The position numbers were made by a program, and so were the translations under genes. Under the pieces are notes generated by a model, which searched no databases, was not told where the DNA came from, and saw only the letters and a program-made list of their open reading frames with translations. From positions 1 to 64,000 of the forward strand of contig JAJRQT010000215.1 in the NCBI GenBank assembly GCA_024280115.1: DNA of 64,000 nucleotides. Reading direction: 5' to 3'. The DNA comes from Bacteroidota bacterium. GTDB taxonomy: Bacteria; Bacteroidota; Bacteroidia; Cytophagales; Cyclobacteriaceae. Below are positions 18,866 through 28,870 of the stretch, one piece after another (position 1 is the stretch's first letter; each line of letters starts with the position of its first letter).

Positions 18866-20059
18866 ATGCAAGATGTCATAGTAATTGGGGGTGGAATTGT
18901 CGGACTCGCAACCGCATTGAAAATCACACAAAAAAAACCAGATATTAAACTGCTTTTATTAGAGAAAGAAACCGAGTTGAGCGCTCATCAAACAGGAAAT
19001 AACAGCGGAGTCATCCACTCCGGGATTTATTATAAACCCGGAAGTCTGAAAGCCCTTAACTGCCGGAATGGCTACAGGCAACTGATCGATTTTTGCGAAA
19101 AGGAAAACATTAAATATGAGCTTTGTGGAAAAGTAATTGTCGCGATTAATGAAACCCAGCTCCCTGCATTAGAAACACTTATTGAGAGAGGCAATCAAAA
19201 TGGTCTGAAGGGTATTAAAAGTATTTCAAAGGAAGAACTTCATGAAATCGAACCACATGTGCTGGGCATTAAGGGAATACGGGTGCCGGAAACAGGTATC
19301 ATTGATTATAAGGAAGTTACGATGAAATATGCCGAAAAGATTCAAAAATCCGGCGCGCTCATTCAGACCAATGAAAAAGTCATTAAAATAACTACTCAGA
19401 AAGATTCTATTGTTGTTGAGACATCCAGAGGGACCCACGAATGCAAGCTTTTGGTGAACTGCGCAGGCCTGTATTCTGACAAGGTGGCAAAAATGACCGG
19501 ACAGAAAATTAATGTAAAAATCATCCCATTCAGAGGTGAGTATTTTAAAATAAGAAAAGAAAAACACCACCTTGTCAATAATCTGATATACCCTGTACCC
19601 GATCCGGCATTTCCTTTCCTCGGGGTTCATTTTACAAGAATGATCAATGGAGGTATCGAGGCCGGACCAAATGCAGTATTAGCTTTTGCGAGAGAAGGAT
19701 ATAAAAAATTGCAAATTAATTTACCGGAATTATCTGAAACCTTGTTGTGGCCTGGTTTCCAAAAAGTTGCTGCAAAATACTGGGCTACCGGCTTTGGTGA
19801 GATGTACAGATCTTTTTCTAAAACCGCCTTTACAAAAGCGCTCCAAAAGCTGATTCCTGATGTTCAGAAAAATGACCTTGAAACAGGCGGTGCAGGTGTA
19901 CGGGCACAAGCTTGTGACAGAGAGGGCGGCCTCATCGATGACTTCCTGATTTATGAAAATGAGCATGCAATAAATGTTTGCAATGCGCCGTCTCCAGCTG
20001 CCACATCATCACTCGCTATTGGTGATACAATTTCAGATTTGATAATAAAACGATTTTAA
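18866..20059 (+). CDS. lhgO: L-2-hydroxyglutarate oxidase
   Basis: The 397-residue flavoprotein has an N-terminal FAD-binding GxGxxG motif (VIGGGIVGLATAL) and the diagnostic GNNSGVIHSGIYYKPGS segment of the LhgO group. It oxidises L-2-hydroxyglutarate to 2-oxoglutarate. Length matches the family. Further matches are RGEYFKI, PVPDPAFPFLGVHF and GGAGVRAQACDREGGL near the C-terminus. It is followed 57 bases later by moeB in the same direction, though a functional link is not obvious. Confidence 0.9.
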   Translation: MQDVIVIGGGIVGLATALKITQKKPDIKLLLLEKETELSAHQTGNNSGVIHSGIYYKPGSLKALNCRNGYRQLIDFCEKENIKYELCGKVIVAINETQLPALETLIERGNQNGLKGIKSISKEELHEIEPHVLGIKGIRVPETGIIDYKEVTMKYAEKIQKSGALIQTNEKVIKITTQKDSIVVETSRGTHECKLLVNCAGLYSDKVAKMTGQKINVKIIPFRGEYFKIRKEKHHLVNNLIYPVPDPAFPFLGVHFTRMINGGIEAGPNAVLAFAREGYKKLQINLPELSETLLWPGFQKVAAKYWATGFGEMYRSFSKTAFTKALQKLIPDVQKNDLETGGAGVRAQACDREGGLIDDFLIYENEHAINVCNAPSPAATSSLAIGDTISDLIIKRF

Positions 20060-20116
20060 TTGAATTAACCTGTTTTCACAAAGAGCGTACAATAATTAAA
20101 GCCATTACCAACTAAT

Positions 20117-21256
20117 ATGACAGACCAGTTATTCAATAAAGAGGAGTTAGAGCGATATAGCAGACATTTAATCTTACCAGAATTTAATATTGAAGGTCAA
20201 AGAAAGCTTAAAAAATCCAGTGTTATAATAATTGGCGCCGGAGGTTTGGGTTGCCCGATGCTTCTATACCTGGCTGCTGCAGGTGTCGGAAAAATTGGGA
20301 TTGTCGATTTTGATGTCGTGGATAAATCAAATCTGCAAAGACAAATATTATACACCATAGATGATGTTGGAAAACCCAAAGCTGAAACCGCCGCAAAAAG
20401 ATTATCAATGTTGAATCCGCATATCGAGTACAATGTCTTCAACACAAAGCTTAACTCTGAAAATGCCCTCAACATTATCAATAAATATGACCTGGTTGCC
20501 GATGGTACTGACAATTTTCCAACACGGTATTTGGTAAATGATGCCTGTGTGATATTAAATAAACCCAATGTTCACGGTTCTATTTTCAGGTTTGAAGGGC
20601 AGGTATCTGTATTCAATCACCGATATAAAGATGGAACATATGGCCCTCAATACCGGGATATTTTCCCTTCTCCTCCCCCACCCGGATTAGTTCCCAACTG
20701 TGCTGAAGGCGGTGTGCTGGGCGTACTCCCAGGAATCATCGGCAGCTTGCAGGCTAGTGAAATCATCAAAGTGCTGACAGGTATTGGAGAACCCCTTGCC
20801 GGAAAACTGTTTATTATAGACACTTTAACTTTTGAAAGTAGAACGTTAATAATAAAGAGAAACCCGAAATTAGTTCCTATAGCAGAGCTGATTGATTATG
20901 ACGATTTTTGTGGAGTATCTGAAAATATCAATACTGGAAAAGATAAGGTATCAGTTTTTGAATTAAAGAAAATGCTGGATAGTGATGACTCTGATTTTGC
21001 ACTGATTGATGTCAGAGAACCGTATGAATATGAAATAGTAAATATCGGCGGTGAGCTGATCCCATTGGGTGAGATTGAGCAATCTTTGGATAAGCTCCCG
21101 GGAACGGGTAAAATAATCATCCACTGCAGGAGTGATGTCCGCAGCATCCAAGCTATCGAAAAATTACAAAAACTTGGTTTTAAAAATCTCTTTTATCTGG
21201 AAGGTGGTATAGTTGCGTGGGCAAAGGAAATCGATAATTCCTTACCGGTTTATTAA
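20117..21256 (+). CDS. moeB: MoeB/ThiF-type adenylyltransferase with C-terminal rhodanese domain
   Basis: Residues 1-245 are an E1-like adenylation domain: ATP-binding GAGGLGCPMLLYLAAAG, the acidic VDFDVVDKSNLQRQ, and PNCAEGGVLGVLPG with the family cysteine. Residues 275-379 are a rhodanese domain with HCRSDVRS, whose cysteine would carry a persulfide. Such proteins adenylate the C-terminal glycine of a sulfur carrier (MoaD or ThiS) and donate sulfur for molybdopterin or thiamin synthesis. The zinc CxxC pairs of E. coli MoeB are not visible. No other moa or thi gene is in the window, so the carrier is undefined. Confidence 0.85.
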   Translation: MTDQLFNKEELERYSRHLILPEFNIEGQRKLKKSSVIIIGAGGLGCPMLLYLAAAGVGKIGIVDFDVVDKSNLQRQILYTIDDVGKPKAETAAKRLSMLNPHIEYNVFNTKLNSENALNIINKYDLVADGTDNFPTRYLVNDACVILNKPNVHGSIFRFEGQVSVFNHRYKDGTYGPQYRDIFPSPPPPGLVPNCAEGGVLGVLPGIIGSLQASEIIKVLTGIGEPLAGKLFIIDTLTFESRTLIIKRNPKLVPIAELIDYDDFCGVSENINTGKDKVSVFELKKMLDSDDSDFALIDVREPYEYEIVNIGGELIPLGEIEQSLDKLPGTGKIIIHCRSDVRSIQAIEKLQKLGFKNLFYLEGGIVAWAKEIDNSLPVY

Positions 21257-21322
21257 ACGGGGAATAAACAGTACAAGCTTCCAGTTTAAAAAGCATTAAT
21301 GAGAAATTTTCAACCTCTTTTC

Positions 21323-21380
21323 ACCCCGACCCTAAAGTGAGAAGTGGCTAAAAATACGGACTCCCTTTAGGGTTTGGGGT
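21323..21380. terminator. Long inverted repeat downstream of moeB
   Basis: ACCCCGACCCTAAAG at 21323-21337 pairs with CTTTAGGGTTTGGGGT at 21365-21380, a stem of about 14 pairs with one irregular position and a 27-base loop. There is no good T tract, so it may be a repeat-family element or a factor-dependent stop instead of a simple terminator. Confidence 0.45.
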
Positions 21381-21514
21381 AAAGACTGATTTTCAGATTA
21401 TTCTCAATTACCTTTTTAGACTTGACTCATAAAAGCACAACCTATTCAAATCCCGAATAAGGAAATGCCATCCAAAATTGCTATATTAATCAGGTAATTT
21501 ATATACCAACTTTT

Positions 21515-22804
21515 ATGAGCACTACTAGGCGTCAATTTTTATCAAAAGCTATTGCTGGTGGGCTGGCTACAGCTTTACCCCTGACTTCCAAGGGGCAGAC
21601 TTTATCATTCAACCGTTCAGATTCCATAAAGGAAAAATACGCGCAGCTTGATCAGATTCTCAAACAGCCGGTGTTTAAAAAAGAATTGTTTAACTCCCCG
21701 GTAATTATTGAAAAACTGGAATTACTCAGATATAAAAATAGTTTTTTATGCCGGGTGAGATCAACTGACGGTGCAGAGGGAATCTCTGTTGGTCACGGTG
21801 GCCAGCTAAGATCACTTTACCCGATTTTTACCAACCGTTTACAATCTTTTTTTATAAAAAAGGATGCACGAGACCTCGATTTGTTGCTTGAAAAAGTTTA
21901 TATCTACAATCTTAATTTCAGGTTATCCGGCCTGGCTCTTGGCGCTCCTCTCGCAGCAATCGAGTTCGCCATTCTCGATATGATGGGGCATATTTCAGGG
22001 AAGACTATTGGTCAACTGATCGGAGATATCCATCATCCTGAGGTTGCAGTTTACCAGGCTACCGAGTATCGCGAAAAATCTGTTGAGGAATCCATGGAAC
22101 TCATAAAACGTGATGTAGCAGAATATAACGCCCAGGCACTTAAAATTAAAGTAGGGGGACTAATGTTCATGACCGATGATATCAATGCTGTTGGCCCTCC
22201 AGGAAGGACCGAGGAAATTATTCCACTCGTCAGGAAAACCTTTGGTGATAAAATGGTGCTTTATGCCGATTCCAATGGTTTCTATGCGGTTGATGAAGCT
22301 ATTCGCGTTGGAAGATTACTTGAAGATTACCATTATCAGTTCTTTGAAGAGCCAGTTCTATTTGACTGGTATGAAGAGACTAAAATGGTTAATGATGCCC
22401 TTAAAATTGCGGTGGCGGGCGGCGAACAAGAATACGGCCTTCACGGATTTCGCTGGCTTATTGCCAACGATGGCGTTGATATTGTGCAACCAGATACAAA
22501 TTATTTTGGAGGAATGATCCGGGCGATGAAGGTGGCACTAATGGCAAAGGCATTTGGGAAAAAATATACTCCCCATATGTCAGGTGGAGATTTAGGGTTT
22601 CTTTATATGATGCACTTCGTATCCGCCTTACCAAATGCGCTGCCATATCACGAATTCAAAGGGTTTAATACAGGTGTTTCCTTTGAATGTAAAACATCGC
22701 CGCTTCAAAGTGTGAACGGTTTGGTAAAAGTTCCAACCGGACCGGGCTTGGGAGTGGATTTAGATCCTGATTTTGTCCGGAAACATAAGGTGGTCATAGG
22801 CTAA
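21515..22804 (+). CDS. Tat-exported mandelate racemase/muconate lactonizing (enolase superfamily) protein
   Basis: The 429-residue protein begins with a twin-arginine signal (TTRRQFLSKAIAGGLATALP). The barrel carries the superfamily residues: KIKVGG (KxK motif), ADSNGFY (first metal Asp), FEEPV (Glu), VAGGEQ (Glu) and TPHMSGG (the His position). It should bind Mg and abstract a proton next to a carboxylate, outside the cytoplasm. The substrate is unknown. A 61-base exact copy of its 3-prime end recurs at 28032-28092, five kilobases downstream, which shows that the gene, or its end, was duplicated and mostly lost. Confidence 0.82.
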   Translation: MSTTRRQFLSKAIAGGLATALPLTSKGQTLSFNRSDSIKEKYAQLDQILKQPVFKKELFNSPVIIEKLELLRYKNSFLCRVRSTDGAEGISVGHGGQLRSLYPIFTNRLQSFFIKKDARDLDLLLEKVYIYNLNFRLSGLALGAPLAAIEFAILDMMGHISGKTIGQLIGDIHHPEVAVYQATEYREKSVEESMELIKRDVAEYNAQALKIKVGGLMFMTDDINAVGPPGRTEEIIPLVRKTFGDKMVLYADSNGFYAVDEAIRVGRLLEDYHYQFFEEPVLFDWYEETKMVNDALKIAVAGGEQEYGLHGFRWLIANDGVDIVQPDTNYFGGMIRAMKVALMAKAFGKKYTPHMSGGDLGFLYMMHFVSALPNALPYHEFKGFNTGVSFECKTSPLQSVNGLVKVPTGPGLGVDLDPDFVRKHKVVIG

Positions 22805-23431
22805 ATAGTTTTTCCGAAATCCGAACAGATCTTTTCCTGATCTTAGTTTACGAGATATTTATTTCTATAAATTAAATTTATTATTTAGGAAACATCTTCC
22901 GTAATGTAAAAGTGAACTTTGTGGCTAAATATTTATTAACCCGAAAAATTCACAATTTTTCGCCCAGTGTGTTAATTACTAAATTGGTTTACTGAATTTT
23001 CCTTTCAATTTTTTCTTTATACAAGGCAAAATTTGAAAGCATAGCATCGCTACGGTAGAAAATTTTAACGTAGTAGAACGGAAAAAGGGTTGGAAAATAG
23101 TGAATGAATTTAGTAATTGATACACTAGTGGGCCGATTACTACTTTTATACTCAGTGGAGCTTGGGAATCTCATTTAAATATACTTCCTCAAATTTGGGT
23201 AAAGTATAAAAGTAATTACCGGGATTATCCAACGTTTATTCGACTGAAACCCAATCACATAATATGTATTCTGGAATATTATCGAAACCCCCATGAATAA
23301 ATCGGGTTAATTCGATTGAAACACGTCATAATTTTCTCTAAATTAGGTTAGATTAGTATTTGAATTTTTTGCCGATCCAATCATCCAATAAAGAGAATGA
23401 TATTCATTTTTAGAATTTAACTTTTGTAACT
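22805..23431. other. 627-base intergenic region with two hairpins
   Basis: I see no gene here. A 9-bp perfect hairpin lies at 22942-22962 (CGAAAAATT, loop CAC). A second, 12-bp perfect inverted repeat (TACTTTTATACT at 23141-23152, complement at 23203-23214) encloses 50 bases. A 61-codon open frame on the minus strand (22989-23174) has no family likeness. The paired arms could mark a small repeat element. Confidence 0.4.
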
Positions 23432-26400
23432 ATGATCCACAACCTCAACCTCGGCTTTGATATCGGATCCATTTCTATCAATACCGTAGTGATGGATGAT
23501 CAAAGAAATATAATTGAAAACCGTTACGATTTTTGCCACGGGAATCCATTCTCACTTCTTAAGGATTTGCTGACAGATCTTTATGATAAATATTCTGAGA
23601 ATTCTATCCAAACAATCTCGCTCACCGGTACAGGCGGTAAATTGGCTCAGGAATTAATTGGGGGTAATTTTGTAAATGAGATAATTGCCCAGTCAGCTTC
23701 AGTTGCTAAGCTGTATCCAGGAGTAAAAACGGTCATAGAAATGGGAGGAGAAGACTCCAAACTGATTTTTATGCATGAGGACGAAGATGGTAAGACGAGC
23801 CGTCTTTCAGACTTCACGCTCAATAATATATGTGCCGCAGGTACCGGATCATTCCTCGATCAGCAGGCCAAACGCATTGGAGTATCCATTGAAAACGAAT
23901 TCGGAGAACTTGCGCTGAAATCGAAAAAACCACCAAGAATAGCCGGCCGGTGCAGTGTGTTCGCAAAAAGCGATATGATTCACTTACAACAAATCGCAAC
24001 GCCCGTTCACGATATCGTTGCCGGTTTATGTTTTGCTGTAGCAAGAAATTTTATCAGCAGCATGGGCAAGGGTAAGAAATTCGAATTCCCTGTTATTTTC
24101 CAGGGAGGTGTAGCAGCTAATGCTGGTGTAGTCCGGGCTTTCCGCAAACTATTAAGGGTGAAAGAAGGTGACCTGATCATTCCTGAATATCATGCATCCA
24201 TGGGAGCCATTGGCGCTTTGTATCATGTACTTGATCAAAAAGATATAAATCCCAATCCGTATAAGGGTATAGAAAACCTCAATGATTATCTTTCAGGGGA
24301 TCATGCGCGTAGCGATTTTAATGAATCCCTCACCTTATCAGCCGCAAAATATAATAAAAATGTCTATCCTATACCGGAAGATAAAGATAGACTGGATGTT
24401 TACCTGGGACTTGATATAGGCTCCCTTAGTACCAATGTAGTACTTATTGATAAAGATAATCATGTAATTGCCAGGAGGTATCTTCCCACGGCCAGTAAAC
24501 CTCTGGAAGCCTTTCGACGAGGGATGTCCGAGATATATAAGGAAGTGGGAGACCGGGTAAATGTAATTGGAGCGGGCACCACTGGTTCAGGCCGTTACCT
24601 GACCGGTGATTTTATTGGTGCGGATGTCATCCGGAATGAGATCACTGCACAGGCCACAGCTGCCATCGCTTATGATTCTACGGTAGATACAATATTTGAA
24701 ATTGGTGGACAGGACTCAAAATATATTAGTATAGACCATGGAGTAATCGTGGATTTTGAGATGAATAAAGTTTGTGCTGCGGGTACTGGATCATTTCTGG
24801 AAGAGCAATCTGAAAAGCTTGATATCAATATAATTGAAGAATTTGGAAAGTTGGCTCTCGAAGCAGAAAGACCAGCAAGACTGGGAAACCGGTGTACTGT
24901 GTTTATGGAATCCGATCTCAATTCGCAACAACAGAAAGGTGTAAAGAAAGAAAACCTCATTGGTGGTCTGGCCTATTCAATCGTTGAAAATTATATTCAG
25001 AAAGTCGTCCGTAAAAAGAGAATCGGTGACCACATATTTTTCCAGGGCGGAGTAACAAATAACAGAGCGGTGGTAGCTGCTTTTGAAAAAGTAACCGGTA
25101 AGAAGATTACCGTACCGCCTCATTTTGATGTTACCGGCGCCATTGGCGCAGCTATCCTTGCCCGGGAATCCATGGTTGAAGGCCAGCTTACCCGTTTCAA
25201 AGGTTTTGACATAAGTAAGATACCATATACTGTAAATAAATTCACATGTACTTCATGCTCTAACATGTGTGAAATCAGGAAAGTACAGATTGAAGGAGAA
25301 GAGAAGGCGCTTTATTATGGTGGCCGGTGTGATAAATGGGAAATCGAAGACCGGAAAGGCAAAGGGCTGGATATTCCGAACTTATTCGAGGAAAGAAATG
25401 AGCTTTTGCTGAATGGGTTTGAAGAAGAGCCTAAAGATGACAGAATCACCATCGGCATACCCCGTGCCCTGATGTTGTTTTATCAGCAGTTCCCTTTCTG
25501 GCGGACTTTCTTTGGTGAATTGGGTTTCAGGGTGGTAATATCACCGGAATCCGACAATAAACTAATTAAAAAATCATTGGGAATGATCGTCGCAGAGACC
25601 TGCTTCCCTGTAGAACTCATGCATGGACATATATTAGATCTTCTTGAAAAAGGGGCGGATTATGTATTTACACCATTCATCATTAACGCAAAAACAGAGG
25701 AGGACAATCCCACAAACAACTGCAATTGTCCCTGGGTGCAAACCTTCCCCTTTATGGTAAAGGCCGCTATTAATGACGATTCAATGGTGGAGAGAATGCT
25801 TATCCCAACCTTGAATTTCAAGTATTTTGGTAGGGTATTGAATAAAGAACTCTCCGATTTTATGCACAGTAAATTCGGTTTATCCAAACGAAAAGTTGTC
25901 AAAGCAATTGAAAAAGCGGATAAAGTCCAGATGGCATTTGAAAATAAAGTATTGATAAGAGGCCAGGAGGTGATGAATAATCTACCGGATGATAAAGAAG
26001 CGTTGGTAATTATAGGACGTGTTTACAATACCGGTGATCCGGCACTGAACCTGAGCATGGTGGAAAAATTAATCAATCAGGATGTATTACCCATACCACT
26101 TGATTACTTGCCTTTGGGTAGCGAACATATATTGAATGACTACCCGCAAATGTATTGGCCCAATGGTCAAAAGATATTGGCGGGGGCCAGGATTGTTGCT
26201 CGGGATCCAAAACTTCATGCAATTTACATGGGGAATTTCAGGTGTGGCCCGGACTCGTTTCTCGCCCATTTTGTACACGAGGAGATGGCAGGGAAACCTT
26301 ATCTTGAACTGGAAATTGACGAGCATAGCGCGGATGCAGGCATGATCACGCGTTATGAAGCATTTTTAGACAGCTTGAAAGGATCTAAATTAGTAGAAAA

Positions 26401-27703
26401 AAAGAAGCAAAAGTTTTTTACACCCGGAGTTATGAAATCCTCTCCGTTGAAAGATCGGACCCTGTATTTTCCATATATGTGTGATGGGGCTTATGCCATG
26501 GCGGCGGCCAGTCGCAGTTGTGGAATGAAAGCTGAGGTTCTCCCCATGCAGGATAAGGTGGACCTGGAACTTGGCAGGAAAAATACATCTGCCAGAGAGT
26601 GTTTCCCGATGGTGTGTACCACCGGTAATTTCTTAAAGAAACTCTATGATCCTGAAACAGACCCTAAGAAATCCAGTTTCTTTATGCCTGATCATAATGG
26701 TCCATGTCGCTTCGGTCAATACAACAAACTTCAGCGGATCATTTTTGATAAACTCGGTTTTGAAGATGCTGAAATCATTTCTCCAAGCAACGACACGGCT
26801 TATGCTGATATTTCTGGCGGGCATGGCACGAAATTCAGGTTTACAGCCTGGAAAGGTTTTGTCGCGGTAGATTTACTCCGCAAATTGAAGCAGGAAAGAA
26901 GGCCTTATGAGCTGGTTCCCGGCGAAACCAACCGGGTTTATAAAAAAGCGCTGGATAGTGTGGTGTATTCCCTGGAAAACGGAGCAAAAGACCTTGAAGA
27001 TGTACTGCATCAGGCTGCTGTTAATTTTGATGCCATAGCAATGTCAAATGGTCAAAGAAAACCTGTGATTGTGGTTGTAGGCGAAATATTTATGCGCGAT
27101 AATCCATTCTGCAGCGGCTTTCTTGTTGACAGGCTGGAGAAATTCGGAGCTGAAACATTCATCGCGCCATTCTCCGAGTGGCTCAGCTACTCCACCTACA
27201 GATATACACGTGATAGCCTTTGGAAAGGGGATTATAATGGTGTACTGAAATCAAAGATCCAGGAGTTTTCACAAAACATATCAGCAGGAAAACTACACAA
27301 ATCTATTCACGGGTATATTGATACTGATAAGGACATTAGTGTGCGGGAGATGCTGAAAAGTTGTGGAAACTATATTCATAAACATTACGATGGCGATCCG
27401 GCATTAAACCTGGGAAGCTCCACAAGGTTGGCGAAGGAAAATATTTCAGGAATTGCAAACATTCTTCCTTTTACATGTATGCCCGGAACCGTAGTCGCTT
27501 CAGTTTCTCATAAATTCAAAAAAGACCATAATGAACTGCCTTATGTGAGCATTGCTTATGACGGTCAGGAAGATGCATCTATTGATTTAAGGCTGCAGGC
27601 ATTTATGCATCAGGCTAAGGAATATGCCATCCGTCAGGGAAATCATAAACCTGTGAACTGGCATTTAGCTAATTTGGCAAAGAAGGAGAAGGTTATTGTA
27701 TAG
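23432..27703 (+). CDS. Acyl-CoA dehydratase activase (HgdC-type), fused with dehydratase-like domain
   Basis: At 1423 residues this is the large fused form. Two ASKHA ATPase modules of the BadF/BadG/BcrA/HgdC type lie at roughly 1-290 and 325-600. Each has the Fe-S ligand cysteines, in NNICAAGTGSFLDQQ with AGRCSVFAKSD and in NKVCAAGTGSFLEEQ with GNRCTVFMESD. A CTSCSNMC group follows near 610, then a DUF2229 and 2-hydroxyacyl-CoA dehydratase-related region to the end. Such proteins use ATP to drive an electron into an enoyl or 2-hydroxyacyl-CoA dehydratase. The gene stands alone; no dehydratase subunits adjoin it. Its presence suggests an anaerobic or facultative lifestyle. Confidence 0.88.
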   Translation: MIHNLNLGFDIGSISINTVVMDDQRNIIENRYDFCHGNPFSLLKDLLTDLYDKYSENSIQTISLTGTGGKLAQELIGGNFVNEIIAQSASVAKLYPGVKTVIEMGGEDSKLIFMHEDEDGKTSRLSDFTLNNICAAGTGSFLDQQAKRIGVSIENEFGELALKSKKPPRIAGRCSVFAKSDMIHLQQIATPVHDIVAGLCFAVARNFISSMGKGKKFEFPVIFQGGVAANAGVVRAFRKLLRVKEGDLIIPEYHASMGAIGALYHVLDQKDINPNPYKGIENLNDYLSGDHARSDFNESLTLSAAKYNKNVYPIPEDKDRLDVYLGLDIGSLSTNVVLIDKDNHVIARRYLPTASKPLEAFRRGMSEIYKEVGDRVNVIGAGTTGSGRYLTGDFIGADVIRNEITAQATAAIAYDSTVDTIFEIGGQDSKYISIDHGVIVDFEMNKVCAAGTGSFLEEQSEKLDINIIEEFGKLALEAERPARLGNRCTVFMESDLNSQQQKGVKKENLIGGLAYSIVENYIQKVVRKKRIGDHIFFQGGVTNNRAVVAAFEKVTGKKITVPPHFDVTGAIGAAILARESMVEGQLTRFKGFDISKIPYTVNKFTCTSCSNMCEIRKVQIEGEEKALYYGGRCDKWEIEDRKGKGLDIPNLFEERNELLLNGFEEEPKDDRITIGIPRALMLFYQQFPFWRTFFGELGFRVVISPESDNKLIKKSLGMIVAETCFPVELMHGHILDLLEKGADYVFTPFIINAKTEEDNPTNNCNCPWVQTFPFMVKAAINDDSMVERMLIPTLNFKYFGRVLNKELSDFMHSKFGLSKRKVVKAIEKADKVQMAFENKVLIRGQEVMNNLPDDKEALVIIGRVYNTGDPALNLSMVEKLINQDVLPIPLDYLPLGSEHILNDYPQMYWPNGQKILAGARIVARDPKLHAIYMGNFRCGPDSFLAHFVHEEMAGKPYLELEIDEHSADAGMITRYEAFLDSLKGSKLVEKKKQKFFTPGVMKSSPLKDRTLYFPYMCDGAYAMAAASRSCGMKAEVLPMQDKVDLELGRKNTSARECFPMVCTTGNFLKKLYDPETDPKKSSFFMPDHNGPCRFGQYNKLQRIIFDKLGFEDAEIISPSNDTAYADISGGHGTKFRFTAWKGFVAVDLLRKLKQERRPYELVPGETNRVYKKALDSVVYSLENGAKDLEDVLHQAAVNFDAIAMSNGQRKPVIVVVGEIFMRDNPFCSGFLVDRLEKFGAETFIAPFSEWLSYSTYRYTRDSLWKGDYNGVLKSKIQEFSQNISAGKLHKSIHGYIDTDKDISVREMLKSCGNYIHKHYDGDPALNLGSSTRLAKENISGIANILPFTCMPGTVVASVSHKFKKDHNELPYVSIAYDGQEDASIDLRLQAFMHQAKEYAIRQGNHKPVNWHLANLAKKEKVIV

Positions 27704-27966
27704 CGATTTCGATGATGATAACTGCTCCGGAAATTCCAGAGATGAGAAAGGCTTAAAAGAGCATACAAGCAATTTGGATCATAGTATTTCTAATGATCGC
27801 AGCTCCAATTGGTGCATTCCTGCTAGGGTAGTCGGTTTATTGGATGTACCAGTGAGTCCAATCAATGAGGATGACTCAAATAAAAGAAGAATGAAAGAGT
27901 TAGGTCGCAGCTAGTTAACATACAAGTCACATCATCATCTTAGCACTCGGGCGAAAGCATCCCACT

Positions 27967-27999
27967 AAACATCCGATGTTTCTAAAACATCGGATGTTT
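27967..27999. repeat. Perfect 15-bp inverted repeat
   Basis: AAACATCCGATGTTT (27967-27981) and its exact complement AAACATCGGATGTTT (27985-27999) are separated by CTA. The hairpin could terminate transcription from the activase gene, though the T tract is poor; each arm is itself a near-palindrome. Confidence 0.6.
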
Positions 28000-28031
28000 G
28001 AAAACCATAGCGGCAATAAATAACGTCTCCT

Positions 28032-28102
28032 ACCGGACCGGGCTTGGGAGTGGATTTAGATCCTGATTTTGTCCGGAAACATAAGGTGGTCAAAGGCTGA
28101 AT
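28032..28102 (+). pseudogene. Orphan copy of the 3-prime end of the enolase-superfamily gene
   Basis: Bases 28032-28092 are identical over 61 positions to 22736-22796, the last codons of the Tat-exported enolase-family gene, and similarity continues with two mismatches through the stop region. No upstream part of the gene is present. This is the remnant of a duplicated copy; near-identity indicates a recent event. Confidence 0.85.
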
Positions 28103-28288
28103 TTTAATGATTGAGATTTGATGCCACATTTTGCATAATTTTCAGGAAAGGATTTTATCAATAGGAGATAAAAAGACATAGTCTCTTTTATAAATTTATT
28201 AGTATTGTTATTGAAATATTATTATTAAATTTTCCAATTGATAAATTGCTCTTTTTCTTAGAGCATTCCATACCTAAAAACTGATGAA

Positions 28289-28852
28289 ATGCAATTAAAA
28301 ATTCAAGGTTATATTGAAGAACACCAAAAGACTGTCCAAAATTTCGCCCAAAATAAACTGGGTATCATTGAAGAAACAGTCGAACTCATTAAAAATGTAT
28401 TTGACAACAATGGCACAATTTACCTTTGCGGAAATGGTGGTTCTATGGCTGATTGTCAGCATATTGCCGGTGAACTGATCGGAAAGTACTGTAAAAAAAG
28501 ACGCCCGCTGCCAGCCATTACACTATCAACCGACGCCGGGGTCACAACATGTATAAGCAATGATTTTGACTATTCAGATATTTTTTCGAGACAATTAGAG
28601 GCTCTTGGAAAAGACGGTGATCTATTGTGGGCTATTTCAACAAGCGGAACTTCAGCAAATGTGGTTGCCGCCGCAAAAACAGCGAAAGAAAAAAATATAA
28701 AAGTGATCGCATTCACAGGAAAACCGAACAGTCCGTTGGAAGATATCTCAGACATTTGCCTTTGCGCCGAATCAGAAAAAACCAATCACAGTCAGGAAGT
28801 CCATGAGATAGCTTATCACATGATCTGTGAATTGATTGATGAAGATTATTAA
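28289..28852 (+). CDS. gmhA: SIS-domain phosphosugar isomerase (GmhA-like)
   Basis: The 187-residue protein is of sedoheptulose-7-phosphate isomerase type: LCGNGGSMADCQHIAGEL, SNDFDYSDIFSRQLEALG, and ISTSGTSANVVAAA, with the late HSQEVHEIAYHMICELID helix. GmhA converts sedoheptulose 7-phosphate to glycero-manno-heptose 7-phosphate, the first step to nucleotide-heptose for the outer membrane. Here it lies 18 bases before a PfkB-HAD fusion, which might provide the kinase and phosphatase steps. No heptose nucleotidyltransferase follows, so a role in another phosphosugar route is possible. Confidence 0.8.
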   Translation: MQLKIQGYIEEHQKTVQNFAQNKLGIIEETVELIKNVFDNNGTIYLCGNGGSMADCQHIAGELIGKYCKKRRPLPAITLSTDAGVTTCISNDFDYSDIFSRQLEALGKDGDLLWAISTSGTSANVVAAAKTAKEKNIKVIAFTGKPNSPLEDISDICLCAESEKTNHSQEVHEIAYHMICELIDEDY

Positions 28853-28870
28853 AATATTATAGTAGAAATT

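Larger units (their letters stand above)
27704..28288. other. Intergenic region of gene remnants
   Basis: This 585-base stretch holds no intact gene. Around 27740-27830 one frame encodes a hydrophobic helix-like piece, IWIIVFLMIAAPIGAFLLG, after a stop codon, possibly a broken small membrane protein. Downstream come a perfect palindrome (27967-27999) and an orphan tail of the enolase gene (28032-28102). The region looks like the scar of a deletion or rearrangement. Confidence 0.45.

Noticed and set aside
19226..19630. Long antisense frame inside lhgO
   Set aside because: It is the mirror of a strongly supported gene and lacks any motif.
22989..23174. Minus-strand 61-codon frame upstream of the activase gene
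   Set aside because: No family match and it lies between inverted repeats; more likely repeat-derived noncoding sequence.
27696..27914. A 72-codon open frame after the activase gene
   Set aside because: It starts at a TTG, has low-complexity polar sequence and no family; the hydrophobic peptide is in another frame and follows a stop.
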